DNA from: HO2-45-11b sp964450915
GTDB lineage: Bacteria; Patescibacteriota; Andersenbacteria; UBA10190
Length of the DNA: 64,000 nt
Assembly: GCA_964450915.1 (NCBI GenBank)
Contig: CAYVFG010000001.1
Location: 62,001 to 126,000, forward strand
Direction: 5' to 3'
Below the pieces are notes generated by a model. That model saw only the letters and a list, made by a program, of their open reading frames with translations, was not told where the DNA came from and ran no database searches. A program made the translations under genes and the position numbers. Shown here one piece after another: positions 16,021 to 23,979 of this stretch. How positions within the stretch are numbered: position 1 is the first letter of the stretch; every line of letters begins with the position of its first letter.

Positions 16021-16891
16021 AAAAAGCCTCTTTCAATGCTTCTATATCGAATTTTTTCATCGCAAGGAATGCTTTAGTAACTCGCCCGATCTTTTCCTTA
16101 TCGCCGCTTGCCATCATTTCACCCATAATAGTAGGAACGATTTGCCACGACACGCCGTATTTATCCTTCAACCATCCGCACTGTTCAGATTCCGGCACCG
16201 CGGATAGTTTTTCCCAATAATAATCAATCTCCTGCTGATCGGCGCAATGCACGATAAACGAGAATGCTTCGTTAAATGTGAACTGGTGCGGTCCGGAACT
16301 GTCCATTGCCATGAAGTTTTCGCCGTTTAGTGTAAAACGAGAATGCTTAATGAATCCTTCCTGATCGCCTTCGCCCTTTTCGTATGGCACAAGCATTTCT
16401 ATTTTCGAATTCGGAAAAATATTCGTATAAAATTCGACGGCTTCCTTTGTTTTTCCCGCCTTGTCTTGAGTGAACATTAAGAGTGGAGTTATCTTCTTTT
16501 CCATTTGATGATGCTCGCTCCAAGATAATTGCCACGTAAGCCCGTACTTGTCTTGCAGCCACCCATATTTATGCGCCCACGGATACGTACCATACTCCAT
16601 AAGCGCCTTGCCGCCGTCGATGAGCGTATCCCAGGCAGCTTTAATATCCGCTTCGTTGTCGAATACGACAAACAAAGATATGGCTGGGTTGAGCTTAAAA
16701 TATGGCCCAGCGCTAATAGCCATGAACGGTTGCCCTGCCATAGTAAAATTCACTATATCCGAGTCCCCTGAAGGGGTATCCGTAATAGTTGTAGCGCTTA
16801 CAATCTTCGAATCAGGAAACAGCGAGGCATACAATGCCGCTGCCTCTTTTGCCTCTGTATTAAACCAAAGATGTGGGGTTATGTGTTGCAT
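16007..16891 (-). CDS. Tandem PhnB/VOC-fold protein
   Basis: 294 residues made of two PhnB-like glyoxalase-superfamily domains (about 1-130 and 135-260), each starting with a PxLxF stretch and having FYxxxFPxSK-like and WLxDKYGxxWQ motifs, plus a helical tail. The family includes 3-demethylubiquinone-9 methyltransferase-like (YjdN) proteins of uncertain activity. The promoter TTGTAT-17-TATAAA at 16897-16925 ends 5 nt before the ATG: a leaderless transcript for the whole operon. Confidence 0.85.
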   Translation of the reverse strand: MQHITPHLWFNTEAKEAAALYASLFPDSKIVSATTITDTPSGDSDIVNFTMAGQPFMAISAGPYFKLNPAISLFVVFDNEADIKAAWDTLIDGGKALMEYGTYPWAHKYGWLQDKYGLTWQLSWSEHHQMEKKITPLLMFTQDKAGKTKEAVEFYTNIFPNSKIEMLVPYEKGEGDQEGFIKHSRFTLNGENFMAMDSSGPHQFTFNEAFSFIVHCADQQEIDYYWEKLSAVPESEQCGWLKDKYGVSWQIVPTIMGEMMASGDKEKIGRVTKAFLAMKKFDIEALKEAFYGKA

Positions 16892-16937
16892 ACTGATTTA
16901 TATATAAAAAGTAATCTTGATACAATATTACCTGAAA

Positions 16938-16983
16938 ATAAAAATTCCTCACATCGGGCGCAAATTGCAGCCCGTGCGAGGAG
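16938..16983 (-). terminator. Terminator of the second Gmk-like gene
   Basis: Minus strand TCCTCGCACGGGC, 10-nt loop, GCCCGATGTGAGGA, then ATTTTTATTTT. Confidence 0.8.
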
Positions 16984-16989
16984 TAAGCC

Positions 16990-17715
16990 TCAAAGTGAAA
17001 ATTTCCGAGGTGTAGGAATTGTATGAGTGAGGTGGAACTCCAGTTCCTCCTGCAGCTCTGCATCCGACTTATCGTCTCTGCTCACGATCAAGCCGTTATA
17101 CAACCCTGATTGAAGATAGCTATTCTGGCGCTCGTAGAAATTCGCAACTCGCCGATCTACGACCTTAGGATCTAGGTCAGGTTGCCGCGTAATAATTCGC
17201 CGACGCACCATCTTGTCGCATTTGCACGCAACAGCAAATGAAAACACTTTCCTTCCTTTCCCCCAAACATTCACATACTCTTGCAGCTGTGCCACCCTTT
17301 CGTGCACGAGATGCATAACAGAAGGGACCTCCTGTTCAAGTGCGAGATCGATGTCCTCGCCAAGCGTGCCATATCGATCGCGCAGCATGTCATCACGCAT
17401 ATCAGCGTCTCGGGTAAGTTCGGTTCTTTCATCGCCCCAGACCCACCAAAGAAACTTATGAGCATGTTCCAGGCCATCGAATTGATCATCGCTTACCTTG
17501 CGATATTCCGAATCTTGGCCTTTTCGAAGAATCCGAGTGACAATGCTTTCAACAAGACCCCCGCCAAACATGCGCTGGACCATGCCTGCCGCATGATTCT
17601 TTCCGACACCAGATGGTCCCGTAAAAGTAACCAATCCAATATCAGAATGCATCACCAACAATTTCTGATGCTCTGCAATCGCAAAAGCACGAGAAGGAAT
17701 CGTAGTCGAAATCAT
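16990..17715 (-). CDS. P-loop guanylate-kinase-like protein
   Basis: 241 residues. A good Walker A, TGPSGVGKN, is followed by VTRILRKGQDSEYRKVSDDQFD, which mirrors the GMP-binding TTR..R..E...Y.F(V)S..EF region of guanylate kinase. The rest diverges, so nucleotide specificity is open. ATG 17715 is chosen because GGAGGT lies 7 nt upstream; an upstream in-frame ATG would bury that SD in the coding region. Own promoter (TTGCGT-16-TATAGA) and own terminator. Confidence 0.65.
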   Translation of the reverse strand: MISTTIPSRAFAIAEHQKLLVMHSDIGLVTFTGPSGVGKNHAAGMVQRMFGGGLVESIVTRILRKGQDSEYRKVSDDQFDGLEHAHKFLWWVWGDERTELTRDADMRDDMLRDRYGTLGEDIDLALEQEVPSVMHLVHERVAQLQEYVNVWGKGRKVFSFAVACKCDKMVRRRIITRQPDLDPKVVDRRVANFYERQNSYLQSGLYNGLIVSRDDKSDAELQEELEFHLTHTIPTPRKFSL

Positions 17716-17840
17716 TCGGAATACCTCCATTTTCTATAAGTTAAAGAGCTCCTTACGCAACCGCCTGAAACATTCTATGCAATATCAGGAAAAAAGCAAT
17801 AGTCGATTTTTTTACTTTTATGGCTATGTGCGTGTATGTC

Positions 17841-18122
17841 CTACCGTTTATTTATCAAGCGCTTTGCTTCAAGCCCAATAACAATTGCAATAAGCAAGCT
17901 AATACCTCCTGTTATAAGTGCCGGATACGTAAATCCTTCCACGTGTGCTAATGCAAAGAATATGCTGAAAATTCCTCCAATAATCCCCAGCAGCCCGAGA
18001 ACTCCGCTTGCAATCATTAATGCAACTCCAATTGCAATATCACGCGCACGATTCACCATTCTCCGCTGCGCGACCATCTTAGAGGCGACCAAAGCCAGCA
18101 CCATTTTTCTAAAAACTGACAT
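17841..18122 (-). CDS. Small membrane protein, holin-X-like (partner of the DUF883 protein)
   Basis: 93 residues with two strong membrane segments (about 28-55 and 65-85) and basic ends. It resembles the phage holin-X/YqjE-type proteins usually encoded next to DUF883 proteins. Its ATG follows the DUF883 stop directly (TAG-ATG), so the pair is cotranslated. Confidence 0.65.
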   Translation of the reverse strand: MSVFRKMVLALVASKMVAQRRMVNRARDIAIGVALMIASGVLGLLGIIGGIFSIFFALAHVEGFTYPALITGGISLLIAIVIGLEAKRLINKR

Positions 18123-18416
18123 CTATTTTTTCGAGGTAATCTGAGAAAGCAGCGCGCCAAGCACAAGCCCTACTATGGACACTCCAGCAACCACAGCCCA
18201 TGGATTCTGATGAACATATTCATCTGCAATCTTCGCCTGTTTCTTTGCCTCGTTTGCCGTATCAGCAACTGCTGCATGAACTTCCTTCATGGCGTCATCT
18301 TTATATTCCTCAAGCCGCTCCGTAGACATTTGAGTTAATTCGGCAATCTGGCTTCCTAATTCTTGAAACTCTGTCGTGATATGCTCAAGTTTTTTTGTAA
18401 TTTGATCATTTGTCAT
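18123..18416 (-). CDS. DUF883 (ElaB/YqjD-like) membrane-anchored protein
   Basis: 97 residues: a long amphipathic helix (about 1-70, heptad-like, rich in Glu/Lys/Ala) and a C-terminal membrane anchor with the family pattern DEYVHQNPWAVVAGVSIVG. In E. coli such proteins tether ribosomes to the membrane in stationary phase; here only the family is certain. Confidence 0.85.
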   Translation of the reverse strand: MTNDQITKKLEHITTEFQELGSQIAELTQMSTERLEEYKDDAMKEVHAAVADTANEAKKQAKIADEYVHQNPWAVVAGVSIVGLVLGALLSQITSKK

Positions 18417-18491
18417 AGTATGTAGTGTTATTGTTATGAATATATTGCCAACCACCTACTATACGGCGAGCGTCTCGTAATAGCAATGCTA

Positions 18492-18740
18492 TTATCTTCG
18501 TACAAATTTCAGCACTCCAATGAGCACGCATGCGCCCAATAGTGCGACCAAAAAGCCATATATGCTAAATCCAGTCTCAGGACTGCCGCCGATCAGCGTC
18601 ATAATCCATGATCCGACCACAGCGCCTATAATGCCAACGATGACATTCAAGAAGATTCCTTGCTGGCCGTCTGTGCCCATAATAAGCGAGGCTACCCAGC
18701 CTACAATGCCCCCGAATATGATAGTGAAAATGATTCCCAT
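18492..18740 (-). CDS. GlsB/YeaQ/YmgE family membrane protein
   Basis: 82 residues, three membrane helices, with Gly-rich motifs FGGIVGWVASLIMG and NVIVGIIGAVVGSWI of the transglycosylase-associated (Tag) family. General stress-type envelope proteins of unknown activity. Confidence 0.88.
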   Translation of the reverse strand: MGIIFTIIFGGIVGWVASLIMGTDGQQGIFLNVIVGIIGAVVGSWIMTLIGGSPETGFSIYGFLVALLGACVLIGVLKFVRR

Positions 18741-18768
18741 AGTCTTTATGATTATTAAAAAATAAAAT

Positions 18769-19128
18769 TTACTTTTCTTCCTCGTTCATTTTTTCCGCAG
18801 CCTCTGGCGTTGATACGGTCTTTCCCATAAACAGCAGCTTCACGATCCCCCACGCAACAAGCCCATATACCAGCATTGCGAGCAATGTCGTCCACTCAAA
18901 GATGCTTCCGGCAATCTTCGTTATATGGAACACGCTTAAAAACGGTGCCGTAAATACATACGTAACGCCATATATAAAGCTGGTAAATCCTGCTCCCGGG
19001 TTTGCGCCCGTAAGCTTAAGCAAAAACCTAAACATCAACAATATCTCAAGCAATCCTAAGATGTACCACACGATTTGCGTACCCCTATAAAGAGGTTTTG
19101 TACTATTAGAAGTATATGATGAGTCCAT
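18769..19128 (-). CDS. YggT-like membrane protein
   Basis: 119 residues. Two to three membrane helices with LLEILLMFRFLLKLTGANPGAGFTSFIY and TAPFLSVF, as in the YggT family (implicated in osmotic or ion homeostasis and membrane organisation). Acidic C-terminal tail. Confidence 0.8.
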   Translation of the reverse strand: MDSSYTSNSTKPLYRGTQIVWYILGLLEILLMFRFLLKLTGANPGAGFTSFIYGVTYVFTAPFLSVFHITKIAGSIFEWTTLLAMLVYGLVAWGIVKLLFMGKTVSTPEAAEKMNEEEK

Positions 19129-19199
19129 ATGATTTGGTTGTAAAAAGCTAAGCGAGCCTATCTACGTAAACCCTACTCTTATTACCGGCAATCTCCTAA

Positions 19200-19592
19200 T
19201 TACTCACTTGTCTTGCCGTCAAAATGCTCCGTATCCGATTCAGCTTCCGCCTTCGTCGCATGCACCACTCCATCTCGATGGTGCGGAGGCATATACAGTG
19301 TATAGAGCTTCATCGATCCATTATCAGAATTTATAATATTGTGCTTTACTCCAGCAGGAACGATAATAACGCTGCCGTCTGCAAGATCGTGAGATATATC
19401 GTTGAGCACTGCAACCCCGGAGCCTTTCTCCACGCGCAAAAATTGATCTACATCATGAACCTCCTCTCCGATATCTTCGCCAGGCAAAAGCGACATCAAT
19501 ACCAACTGGCTATTCGTATCCGTATACAAAACTTTTCTGAAATTATCGTTTTCAAGTGAAACTTTCTCTATATTCGTAACGTATCCGTCCAT
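19200..19592 (-). CDS. Cupin-domain protein
   Basis: 130 residues forming one beta-barrel cupin: motif 1 around HDVDQFLRVEKGSG, motif 2 PAGVKHNIIN. One metal-binding histidine position in motif 1 (E-E-V-H-D) differs from the classic HxHxxxE, so metal and substrate are uncertain. TTGACT lies upstream, with TACAGT 6 nt before the ATG; leaderless type. Confidence 0.85.
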   Translation of the reverse strand: MDGYVTNIEKVSLENDNFRKVLYTDTNSQLVLMSLLPGEDIGEEVHDVDQFLRVEKGSGVAVLNDISHDLADGSVIIVPAGVKHNIINSDNGSMKLYTLYMPPHHRDGVVHATKAEAESDTEHFDGKTSE

Positions 19593-19629
19593 GCAAATAC
19601 TGTACCAATAATGAGAGTCAAGCGACAGT

Positions 19630-19850
19630 CTTTATTTTTTCTTTATTTTTTCTTTATTTTTTCTTTATTTTTTCTTTATTTTTTCTTTATTTTTNNNNNN
19701 NNNNNNNNNNNNNNNNNNNNNNNNNNNNNNNNNNNNNNNNNNNNNNNNNNNNNNNNNNNNNNNNNNNNNNNNNNNNNNNNNNNNNNNNNNNNNNCTTTAT
19801 TTTTTCTTTATTTTTTCTTTATTTTTTCTTTATTTTTTCTTTATTTTTTT
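19630..19850. repeat. Tandem 11-bp repeat, interrupted by an assembly gap
   Basis: Perfect head-to-tail copies of CTTTATTTTTT on both sides of a 100-N gap (19695-19794). The true copy number is unknown. The repeat lies downstream of the gene ending at 19830, whose last codons and stop lie within it. Confidence 0.95.
19695..19794. other. Assembly gap (100 N)
   Basis: Scaffold gap of arbitrary size inside the 11-bp tandem repeat. No gene is interrupted. Confidence 0.99.
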
Positions 19851-20360
19851 ACTGCTATGCAGCTGCGCGACAAGAACCCCGATAACAATCCCTGAAACAA
19901 GAAAAACAAATTCGCGCCTCATGAGCGCTTGCTGGTCGACTCGTTCGCGTGCTTGCAGCAAGAATCCTGTTTCTTGCTGCGTACCGTCAGCATCAGTAAA
20001 GTGCAGATCTATATCAAAATAATTTTCTCGAGAAAACGTATACGAAAAATCCAGCACCCCATTTACATCCGTTGTTGCCTGAGTGTTGTATACAATCTTG
20101 TCTTTCGACTCATCCCCTAAAAACGTATCCGTAACAGTAATTCGTACAGGGAGATTGGCTAGCGGCGCATCAGTCTTACTATGCGTAAACACAAACGGCA
20201 AATGAACTTGCTCGCCGATAAGCGGAGATAACGGTGTTTGATTTAAAAATATTATCGTGTCTCCGGCAATCTTTTCTACTCCTCCATGGGCAAGTGCGCT
20301 GAGGGGCCCGGCAAAAAAACCAGCGCACACCAAAACGATAAAAAGATTGCGCCTATTCAC
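19830..20360 (-). CDS. Secreted, membrane-anchored Ig-like protein
   Basis: 176 residues. Signal peptide about 1-24 (ending ALAHGG), a beta-rich domain with repeated strand patterns (VHLPFVFTH, LPVRITVTDTF, GVLDFSYTFSRENYFDIDLHF), then a C-terminal membrane segment about 147-165. Resembles small extracytoplasmic Ig-like or YtkA-type proteins; function unknown. Start codon is GTG, 3 bases after the stop of the 51-residue gene upstream. The last codons (KKIKKK) and TAA are made of the 11-bp repeat, so copy-number change could alter the C-terminus. Confidence 0.65.
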   Translation of the reverse strand: MNRRNLFIVLVCAGFFAGPLSALAHGGVEKIAGDTIIFLNQTPLSPLIGEQVHLPFVFTHSKTDAPLANLPVRITVTDTFLGDESKDKIVYNTQATTDVNGVLDFSYTFSRENYFDIDLHFTDADGTQQETGFLLQARERVDQQALMRREFVFLVSGIVIGVLVAQLHSSKKIKKK

Positions 20361-20363
20361 GAC

Positions 20364-20519
20364 TTATTTTACAAAATGGCTTATTGCAATACCGATGAAG
20401 TATGGCCATATGATAATAGCCAATACACCCTTCCAAAAGGATAGGTGCAAAAAGCCAATTGTAAACAACCAGCCAATAAACCATAAACCGCCCGATGTTG
20501 CATGATGATGTGCTTTCAT
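20364..20519 (-). CDS. 51-residue membrane protein
   Basis: A His-rich start (MKAHHHATSGG) and two hydrophobic stretches. First gene of a two-gene unit with the Ig-like protein at 19830-20360. TACACT ends 7 nt before the ATG. Unknown function. Confidence 0.6.
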   Translation of the reverse strand: MKAHHHATSGGLWFIGWLFTIGFLHLSFWKGVLAIIIWPYFIGIAISHFVK

Positions 20520-20526
20520 GCTCTCA

Positions 20527-20555
20527 AGTGTATCCCATTTCCAAATACCTGCCAA
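20527..20555 (-). promoter_or_regulatory. Leaderless promoter of the 51-residue membrane protein
   Basis: TTGGCA, 17-nt spacer, TACACT, 7 nt to ATG 20519. Confidence 0.6.
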
Positions 20556-20585
20556 CGAGCCCGCTAAATTTGGTATACTGCATCC

Positions 20586-20807
20586 ATGCACAAACTCCCC
20601 TCAGATTTTAAGCAGGCAATCGCTTCCGACAAGGCAGTCCAAGCGCTGTGGGATGATATTACTCCGCTTGCACGCAACGAATGGATTTGCTGGATAACGT
20701 CCGGCAAGAAGGCGGAAACGCGAGGTATTCGTATTAAAAAAGGCCTTTCAAAAATGCGAGGCGGCATGCGCCGACCCTGCTGTTGGGTCGGCTGTCCACA
20801 TCGATAA
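20586..20807 (+). CDS. YdeI/OmdA-like C-terminal domain protein
   Basis: 73 residues matching the short YdeI/OmpD-associated domain: LPSDFKQAIASDKAVQALWDDITPLARNEWICWI, then ...KAETRGIRIKKGLSKMRGG. Family members are tied to bacteriocin protection in enterics, which need not apply here. The end of the gene forms a GCCGACCC/GGGTCGGC hairpin without a T run. Extended -10 TGGTATACT, 6 nt before the ATG. Confidence 0.78.
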   Translation: MHKLPSDFKQAIASDKAVQALWDDITPLARNEWICWITSGKKAETRGIRIKKGLSKMRGGMRRPCCWVGCPHR

Positions 20808-20809
20808 TC

Positions 20810-21106
20810 TCAAAAGAGCAAAATCGTAACGAGTGCTCCAAGGAGCAGCGTAGATGCAATCACGTTCAACACCGACGATATCGTTATCGAAACCAACCCT
20901 CGATGAAGCGCGTACGCAAGCCATACAATGCTATTTATCCAGATAATCACGGACGTAATTATGGAAACTCCTGCAACTTGCCCGGTTGTAATAACTTGCA
21001 GCGCCTGCGGAAACATCGAAATGCCCGATAATATCCCATTCGCAAATGCGAGGCGATCGATAACGTGCGTATGCAATACTGGCTTTCTTTTCCCCTCTTT
21101 TCCCAT
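20810..21106 (-). CDS. SemiSWEET-like membrane protein
   Basis: 98 residues with three membrane helices. The first carries SGISMFPQALQVITTGQVAGVS, close to the PQ-loop pattern of MtN3/SWEET half-transporters, which dimerise to move sugars; the second has WINSIVWLAYAL. Likely a SemiSWEET; substrate unknown. TAGAAT ends 6 nt before the ATG. Confidence 0.72.
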   Translation of the reverse strand: MGKEGKRKPVLHTHVIDRLAFANGILSGISMFPQALQVITTGQVAGVSIITSVIIWINSIVWLAYALHRGLVSITISSVLNVIASTLLLGALVTILLF

Positions 21107-21227
21107 GCGATTATTCTATCATTAAAATAATCCTGAGCGCACTAAAATGTCTCATAACAAAATCAGACACGAATAAACGACGCTTTTGCACCTGCAACAA
21201 TTTACTATATCAATTCCCCGTATGCGA

Positions 21228-21247
21228 GTGTCATGCGGATCTGACAC
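21228..21247. promoter_or_regulatory. Operator-like palindrome before the DUF6496 gene
   Basis: GTGTCA-8-TGACAC lies directly before a TATAAA box. It could be a protein-binding site controlling the gene at 21316. Confidence 0.35.
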
Positions 21248-21315
21248 TATAAAATAAAAAAAGCTTGGTGAGATAAAAAAATAGTTGAATGCTTGTATAT
21301 GAGGAGGTGAATTAT

Positions 21316-21495
21316 ATGACTACTTATTCCAAGGTTGCACATAAAAAAATGGAAAAAGTCATGCATGAATTTAAAGAAGGATCGCTCAAGAGCGGCAAAA
21401 GCAATAAGCGCGTCACAAGCAGAAAACAAGCTATTGCCATCGGATTATCAGAAGCGCGAAAATCCGGTGCAAAGGTGCCGCATCCTTCAAAATAA
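21316..21495 (+). CDS. DUF6496 protein
   Basis: 59 residues, very basic: KKMEKVMHEFKEGSLKSGKSNKRVTSRKQAIAIGLSEARKSGAKVP, the DUF6496 pattern (small, probably nucleic-acid-binding). GGAGGTG lies 8-9 nt before the chosen ATG, ruling out an earlier ATG. One of the SD-led genes. Confidence 0.82.
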   Translation: MTTYSKVAHKKMEKVMHEFKEGSLKSGKSNKRVTSRKQAIAIGLSEARKSGAKVPHPSK

Positions 21496-21555
21496 AAATT
21501 TGAAATAAACGTGAATACCTCTATGCCTCTTATTTAATACATAACACATTACAAT

Positions 21556-21813
21556 ATGAGCAAACGTACAAATTCACATTTCAAAAAAACAACATCCCAA
21601 ATAATGCTCCTGCTCGATCGTAACGAGCTGTCCTTTCGCGAACTCGTCTGGAACCTTCGCCAAGATGAAAAAGAAATATCTCAGGATATAAAAAAGCTTG
21701 TTGCAGATGGCGTCATCGCACGGAAGTTCCACCATAACGACGTAATGTACACGCGAGTTCATGAAACTCCGATCGTACACATTCTCCATACGTTAGAACA
21801 ACGACTCAGATAA
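21556..21813 (+). CDS. Winged-helix regulator (ArsR-like)
   Basis: 85 residues, a winged helix-turn-helix: LSFRELVWNLRQDEKEISQDIKKLVADGVIARKFHHNDVMYTRV. It is a paralogue of the protein at 23473-23793 (shared LSFRE, D(I/L)..L...VI.R...H..(V)MY). Probably a small transcription regulator; no sensor domain. Confidence 0.72.
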   Translation: MSKRTNSHFKKTTSQIMLLLDRNELSFRELVWNLRQDEKEISQDIKKLVADGVIARKFHHNDVMYTRVHETPIVHILHTLEQRLR

Positions 21814-21844
21814 TATATTTAACTCATAACCACATTGCCACTCT

Positions 21845-21991
21845 ATGACTATAGGAATTGAAACAATAAGCCCGCTCGCATCGCTTATATTCGGAATACT
21901 TATTTTGCTATTTCCTCAGTTCTTAAATTATTTCGTCGCAATCTATTTGATCATTATTGGATTGGTAGGACTAGGAATATTCGGTGCGTAG
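21845..21991 (+). CDS. DUF3096 membrane protein
   Basis: 48 residues with two membrane helices, SPLASLIFGILILLFPQFLNY and VAIYLIIIGLVGLGIFG, the DUF3096 pattern. Unknown function; grouped with other small stress-type membrane proteins. Confidence 0.75.
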   Translation: MTIGIETISPLASLIFGILILLFPQFLNYFVAIYLIIIGLVGLGIFGA

Positions 21992-22018
21992 AAATATCTC
22001 CATACTCAAACAAACATA

Positions 22019-22050
22019 CACATAAAGCCCCTTAAGCGGGGCTTTATGTG
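22019..22050. terminator. Hairpin between convergent DUF3096 and lmo0937-like genes
   Basis: Perfect 13-bp stem CACATAAAGCCCC with a 6-nt loop. The U tract is weak on both strands, so termination is likely but less certain. Confidence 0.6.
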
Positions 22051-22058
22051 TAGCAGTC

Positions 22059-22205
22059 TTATGCACCCAATCCAAATAAGCGCGCTATAAATGCAATCAA
22101 TGCAATAACCAGCAATATATGAATGAGCCCTCCGCCGATCTTAAGGGCGAACCCCCCTACCCATCCCAGGAGCAGCACGATGATAATAATATCTAATAAT
22201 CCCAT
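22059..22205 (-). CDS. lmo0937-like (DUF5670) small membrane protein
   Basis: 48 residues, MGLLDIIIIVLLLGWVGGF then a Gly-rich turn GGGLIHILLVIALIAFI, as in the lmo0937 family. It has the best SD in the window, AAAGGAGGTGATC, 4-5 nt before the ATG. Unknown function; stress-related by family association. Confidence 0.78.
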   Translation of the reverse strand: MGLLDIIIIVLLLGWVGGFALKIGGGLIHILLVIALIAFIARLFGLGA

Positions 22206-22229
22206 ATAGATCACCTCCTTTGAACATTA

Positions 22230-23468
22230 TTAAGAAAAGATATCTTTCATAGCTCCGCCTATAAGTTCTTTGCTATAATCCTTACCTTTTACCGCAAGCT
22301 GTTTGACGGTGGGAATTCTCTGAGCACTGTAGATATCTGATAACGGATTTTTCGCGCCTGTAATAGCATCGCAGATAATACGGGCGGCTATCATGCTGTA
22401 CGTCATTCCATTGCCAGAAAATCCTGTGGCATGGAATACATGCCGATCTTTATGAGGACCAATCCACGCAAGGCCATCAACAGACTCGATAATCGGCCCC
22501 TGCCACCTTCTTGTAATTTCGTATGAAACGTTCGGCAAAATCATCTTCACATATTCTTCAAGCGCCGAAAAACATTTTTCAGCCGGCACATGAATATCGG
22601 ATCGATGATCCTCGCCCCCTACAATGAGCCTATCTTCTCCACCGACATGGTCCACGCGCATATAGTGATATGGATCCAAAATATCTTCATATATCGCATG
22701 AGGAATAATCCCCCTCGGTATTAAAAGCTCTAAAACATATGTATCGTATACTGCTTTTTTAAAAAAGAGCTCGCGCTCAAGCGGAACATACGTAGCAATA
22801 ATAGCGTTCTGCGCTACGACGCGAAACGTATTTGCCGTAAGTGCAACGCCATCTCCTCGTTCCATAGTTGCAACTTCCGTATGTTCAAACATTTGCACTC
22901 CTTGTTGCTGCAGCACCGCAATTAACCCCGCCATATATTTTAATGGATGAAATTTTGCCTGCTGCTCAAATATCACATACCCGGTATTAGAAAATCCCAA
23001 CTTCTTATCTTGATGAAATTCCAAGGAAAGTCCAATCGTTTTCCCTGCATCTATTTCCTGCTTCAATGTTGTATTCTCTTTTTCGCTATTTGCATATACA
23101 TAGATCGGACATCGCTCAAAATCGCATGCAATATGCTCCTGCTGAATAATAGACTCAATATCATCAATCGCTTGCCTATGGGAAAGAATAATATCTTTTG
23201 CACTCTCTTCCCCGAACATAGGAATAAGCTCTGAAATGATCGTATCGATATATTGAGTAAGGAAGGCCGTTGTTGCCCCAGTAGCCCCATGAGCAATACG
23301 ATCCTTTTCAAGGATTGCCACGCGCATCCCAGCTTGGGCCAGCACATACGCACAGATAAGCCCAGTTATACCTCCTCCAACAATAGCTACATCAACCTCA
23401 AGGGGTGTGTCTAATGGCGGAAACGTCGGAAGTGGTATGTCATCCCAGGGATCAGAGCCAGTTTCCAT
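22230..23468 (-). CDS. FAD-dependent oxidoreductase (DAO family)
   Basis: 412 residues. N-terminal dinucleotide-binding VDVAIVGGGITGLICAYVLAQ, EKDRIAHGATGATTAFLTQ, and C-terminal FHATGFSGNGMTYSM identify a D-amino-acid-oxidase-like flavoprotein. It resembles the oxidoreductase part of Rieske-linked DadA/YhfW-type proteins but ends without a Rieske domain. Substrate unknown. It starts 4 bases after the stop of a winged-helix regulator, which therefore probably controls it. Confidence 0.85.
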   Translation of the reverse strand: METGSDPWDDIPLPTFPPLDTPLEVDVAIVGGGITGLICAYVLAQAGMRVAILEKDRIAHGATGATTAFLTQYIDTIISELIPMFGEESAKDIILSHRQAIDDIESIIQQEHIACDFERCPIYVYANSEKENTTLKQEIDAGKTIGLSLEFHQDKKLGFSNTGYVIFEQQAKFHPLKYMAGLIAVLQQQGVQMFEHTEVATMERGDGVALTANTFRVVAQNAIIATYVPLERELFFKKAVYDTYVLELLIPRGIIPHAIYEDILDPYHYMRVDHVGGEDRLIVGGEDHRSDIHVPAEKCFSALEEYVKMILPNVSYEITRRWQGPIIESVDGLAWIGPHKDRHVFHATGFSGNGMTYSMIAARIICDAITGAKNPLSDIYSAQRIPTVKQLAVKGKDYSKELIGGAMKDIFS

Positions 23469-23472
23469 ACCG

Positions 23473-23793
23473 TTATGCCCGCTCCGGGTCGATTAGTATT
23501 GTATTCGTCCACAATCGATACAAGATATGGATCGTATCTTTGAGCTGAGGCTGCGCCAATTCATACATAATATGGTGATGCCGAAGATGGCGAACGATAA
23601 CATGCGATTTTGCAAGCATTGCTAAGTCATGGGATACGTTTTTCCTGCTCTCATGAGTAAGCTCCTTAATCTCCCGAAACGAGAGGTCTTCCCAACTCAA
23701 TGCTTCCGTAATCTGAAGAGCGAGGGGATCAGTTAACAGCTTGTTAACTTCTGAAGTTTTTATGTTGTTTTTTTGATCAATGCCCTTGTTCAT
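23473..23793 (-). CDS. Winged-helix regulator of the FAD oxidoreductase operon
   Basis: 106 residues, ArsR-like fold: DPLALQITEALSWEDLSFREIKELTHESRKNVSHDLAMLAKSHVIVRHLRHHHIMYEL. No metal-binding cysteines. Paralogue of the regulator at 21556-21813. TATAAT lies 9 nt before the ATG. Confidence 0.75.
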   Translation of the reverse strand: MNKGIDQKNNIKTSEVNKLLTDPLALQITEALSWEDLSFREIKELTHESRKNVSHDLAMLAKSHVIVRHLRHHHIMYELAQPQLKDTIHILYRLWTNTILIDPERA

Positions 23794-23931
23794 AAAACAT
23801 ACATTATAAAATGAATACTTTAAGCATCCCTTCCATGCATACTGTGCGCAAATCTAATATGTCAGAACATGCAGACTTGAGTATCTGGCAAAGAAAATGC
23901 ATAGAACTCAAATTCCATCTGCTATAAAAAT

Positions 23932-23971
23932 ATAAAAAAGCATTTTGTCACAAAACAGAGACACAAAACGC
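23932..23971 (-). terminator. Terminator of the alpha/beta hydrolase gene
   Basis: Minus strand GCGTTTTGT...ACAAAATGC followed by TTTTTTATATTTTT. Confidence 0.75.
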
Positions 23972-23979
23972 AGCACTAC

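Noticed and set aside
19630..19850. Possible CRISPR array
   Set aside because: Units are 11 bp, head to tail with no spacers; simple tandem repeat. The Thr-Pro repeats at 43479 and 46600 are likewise coding microsatellites.
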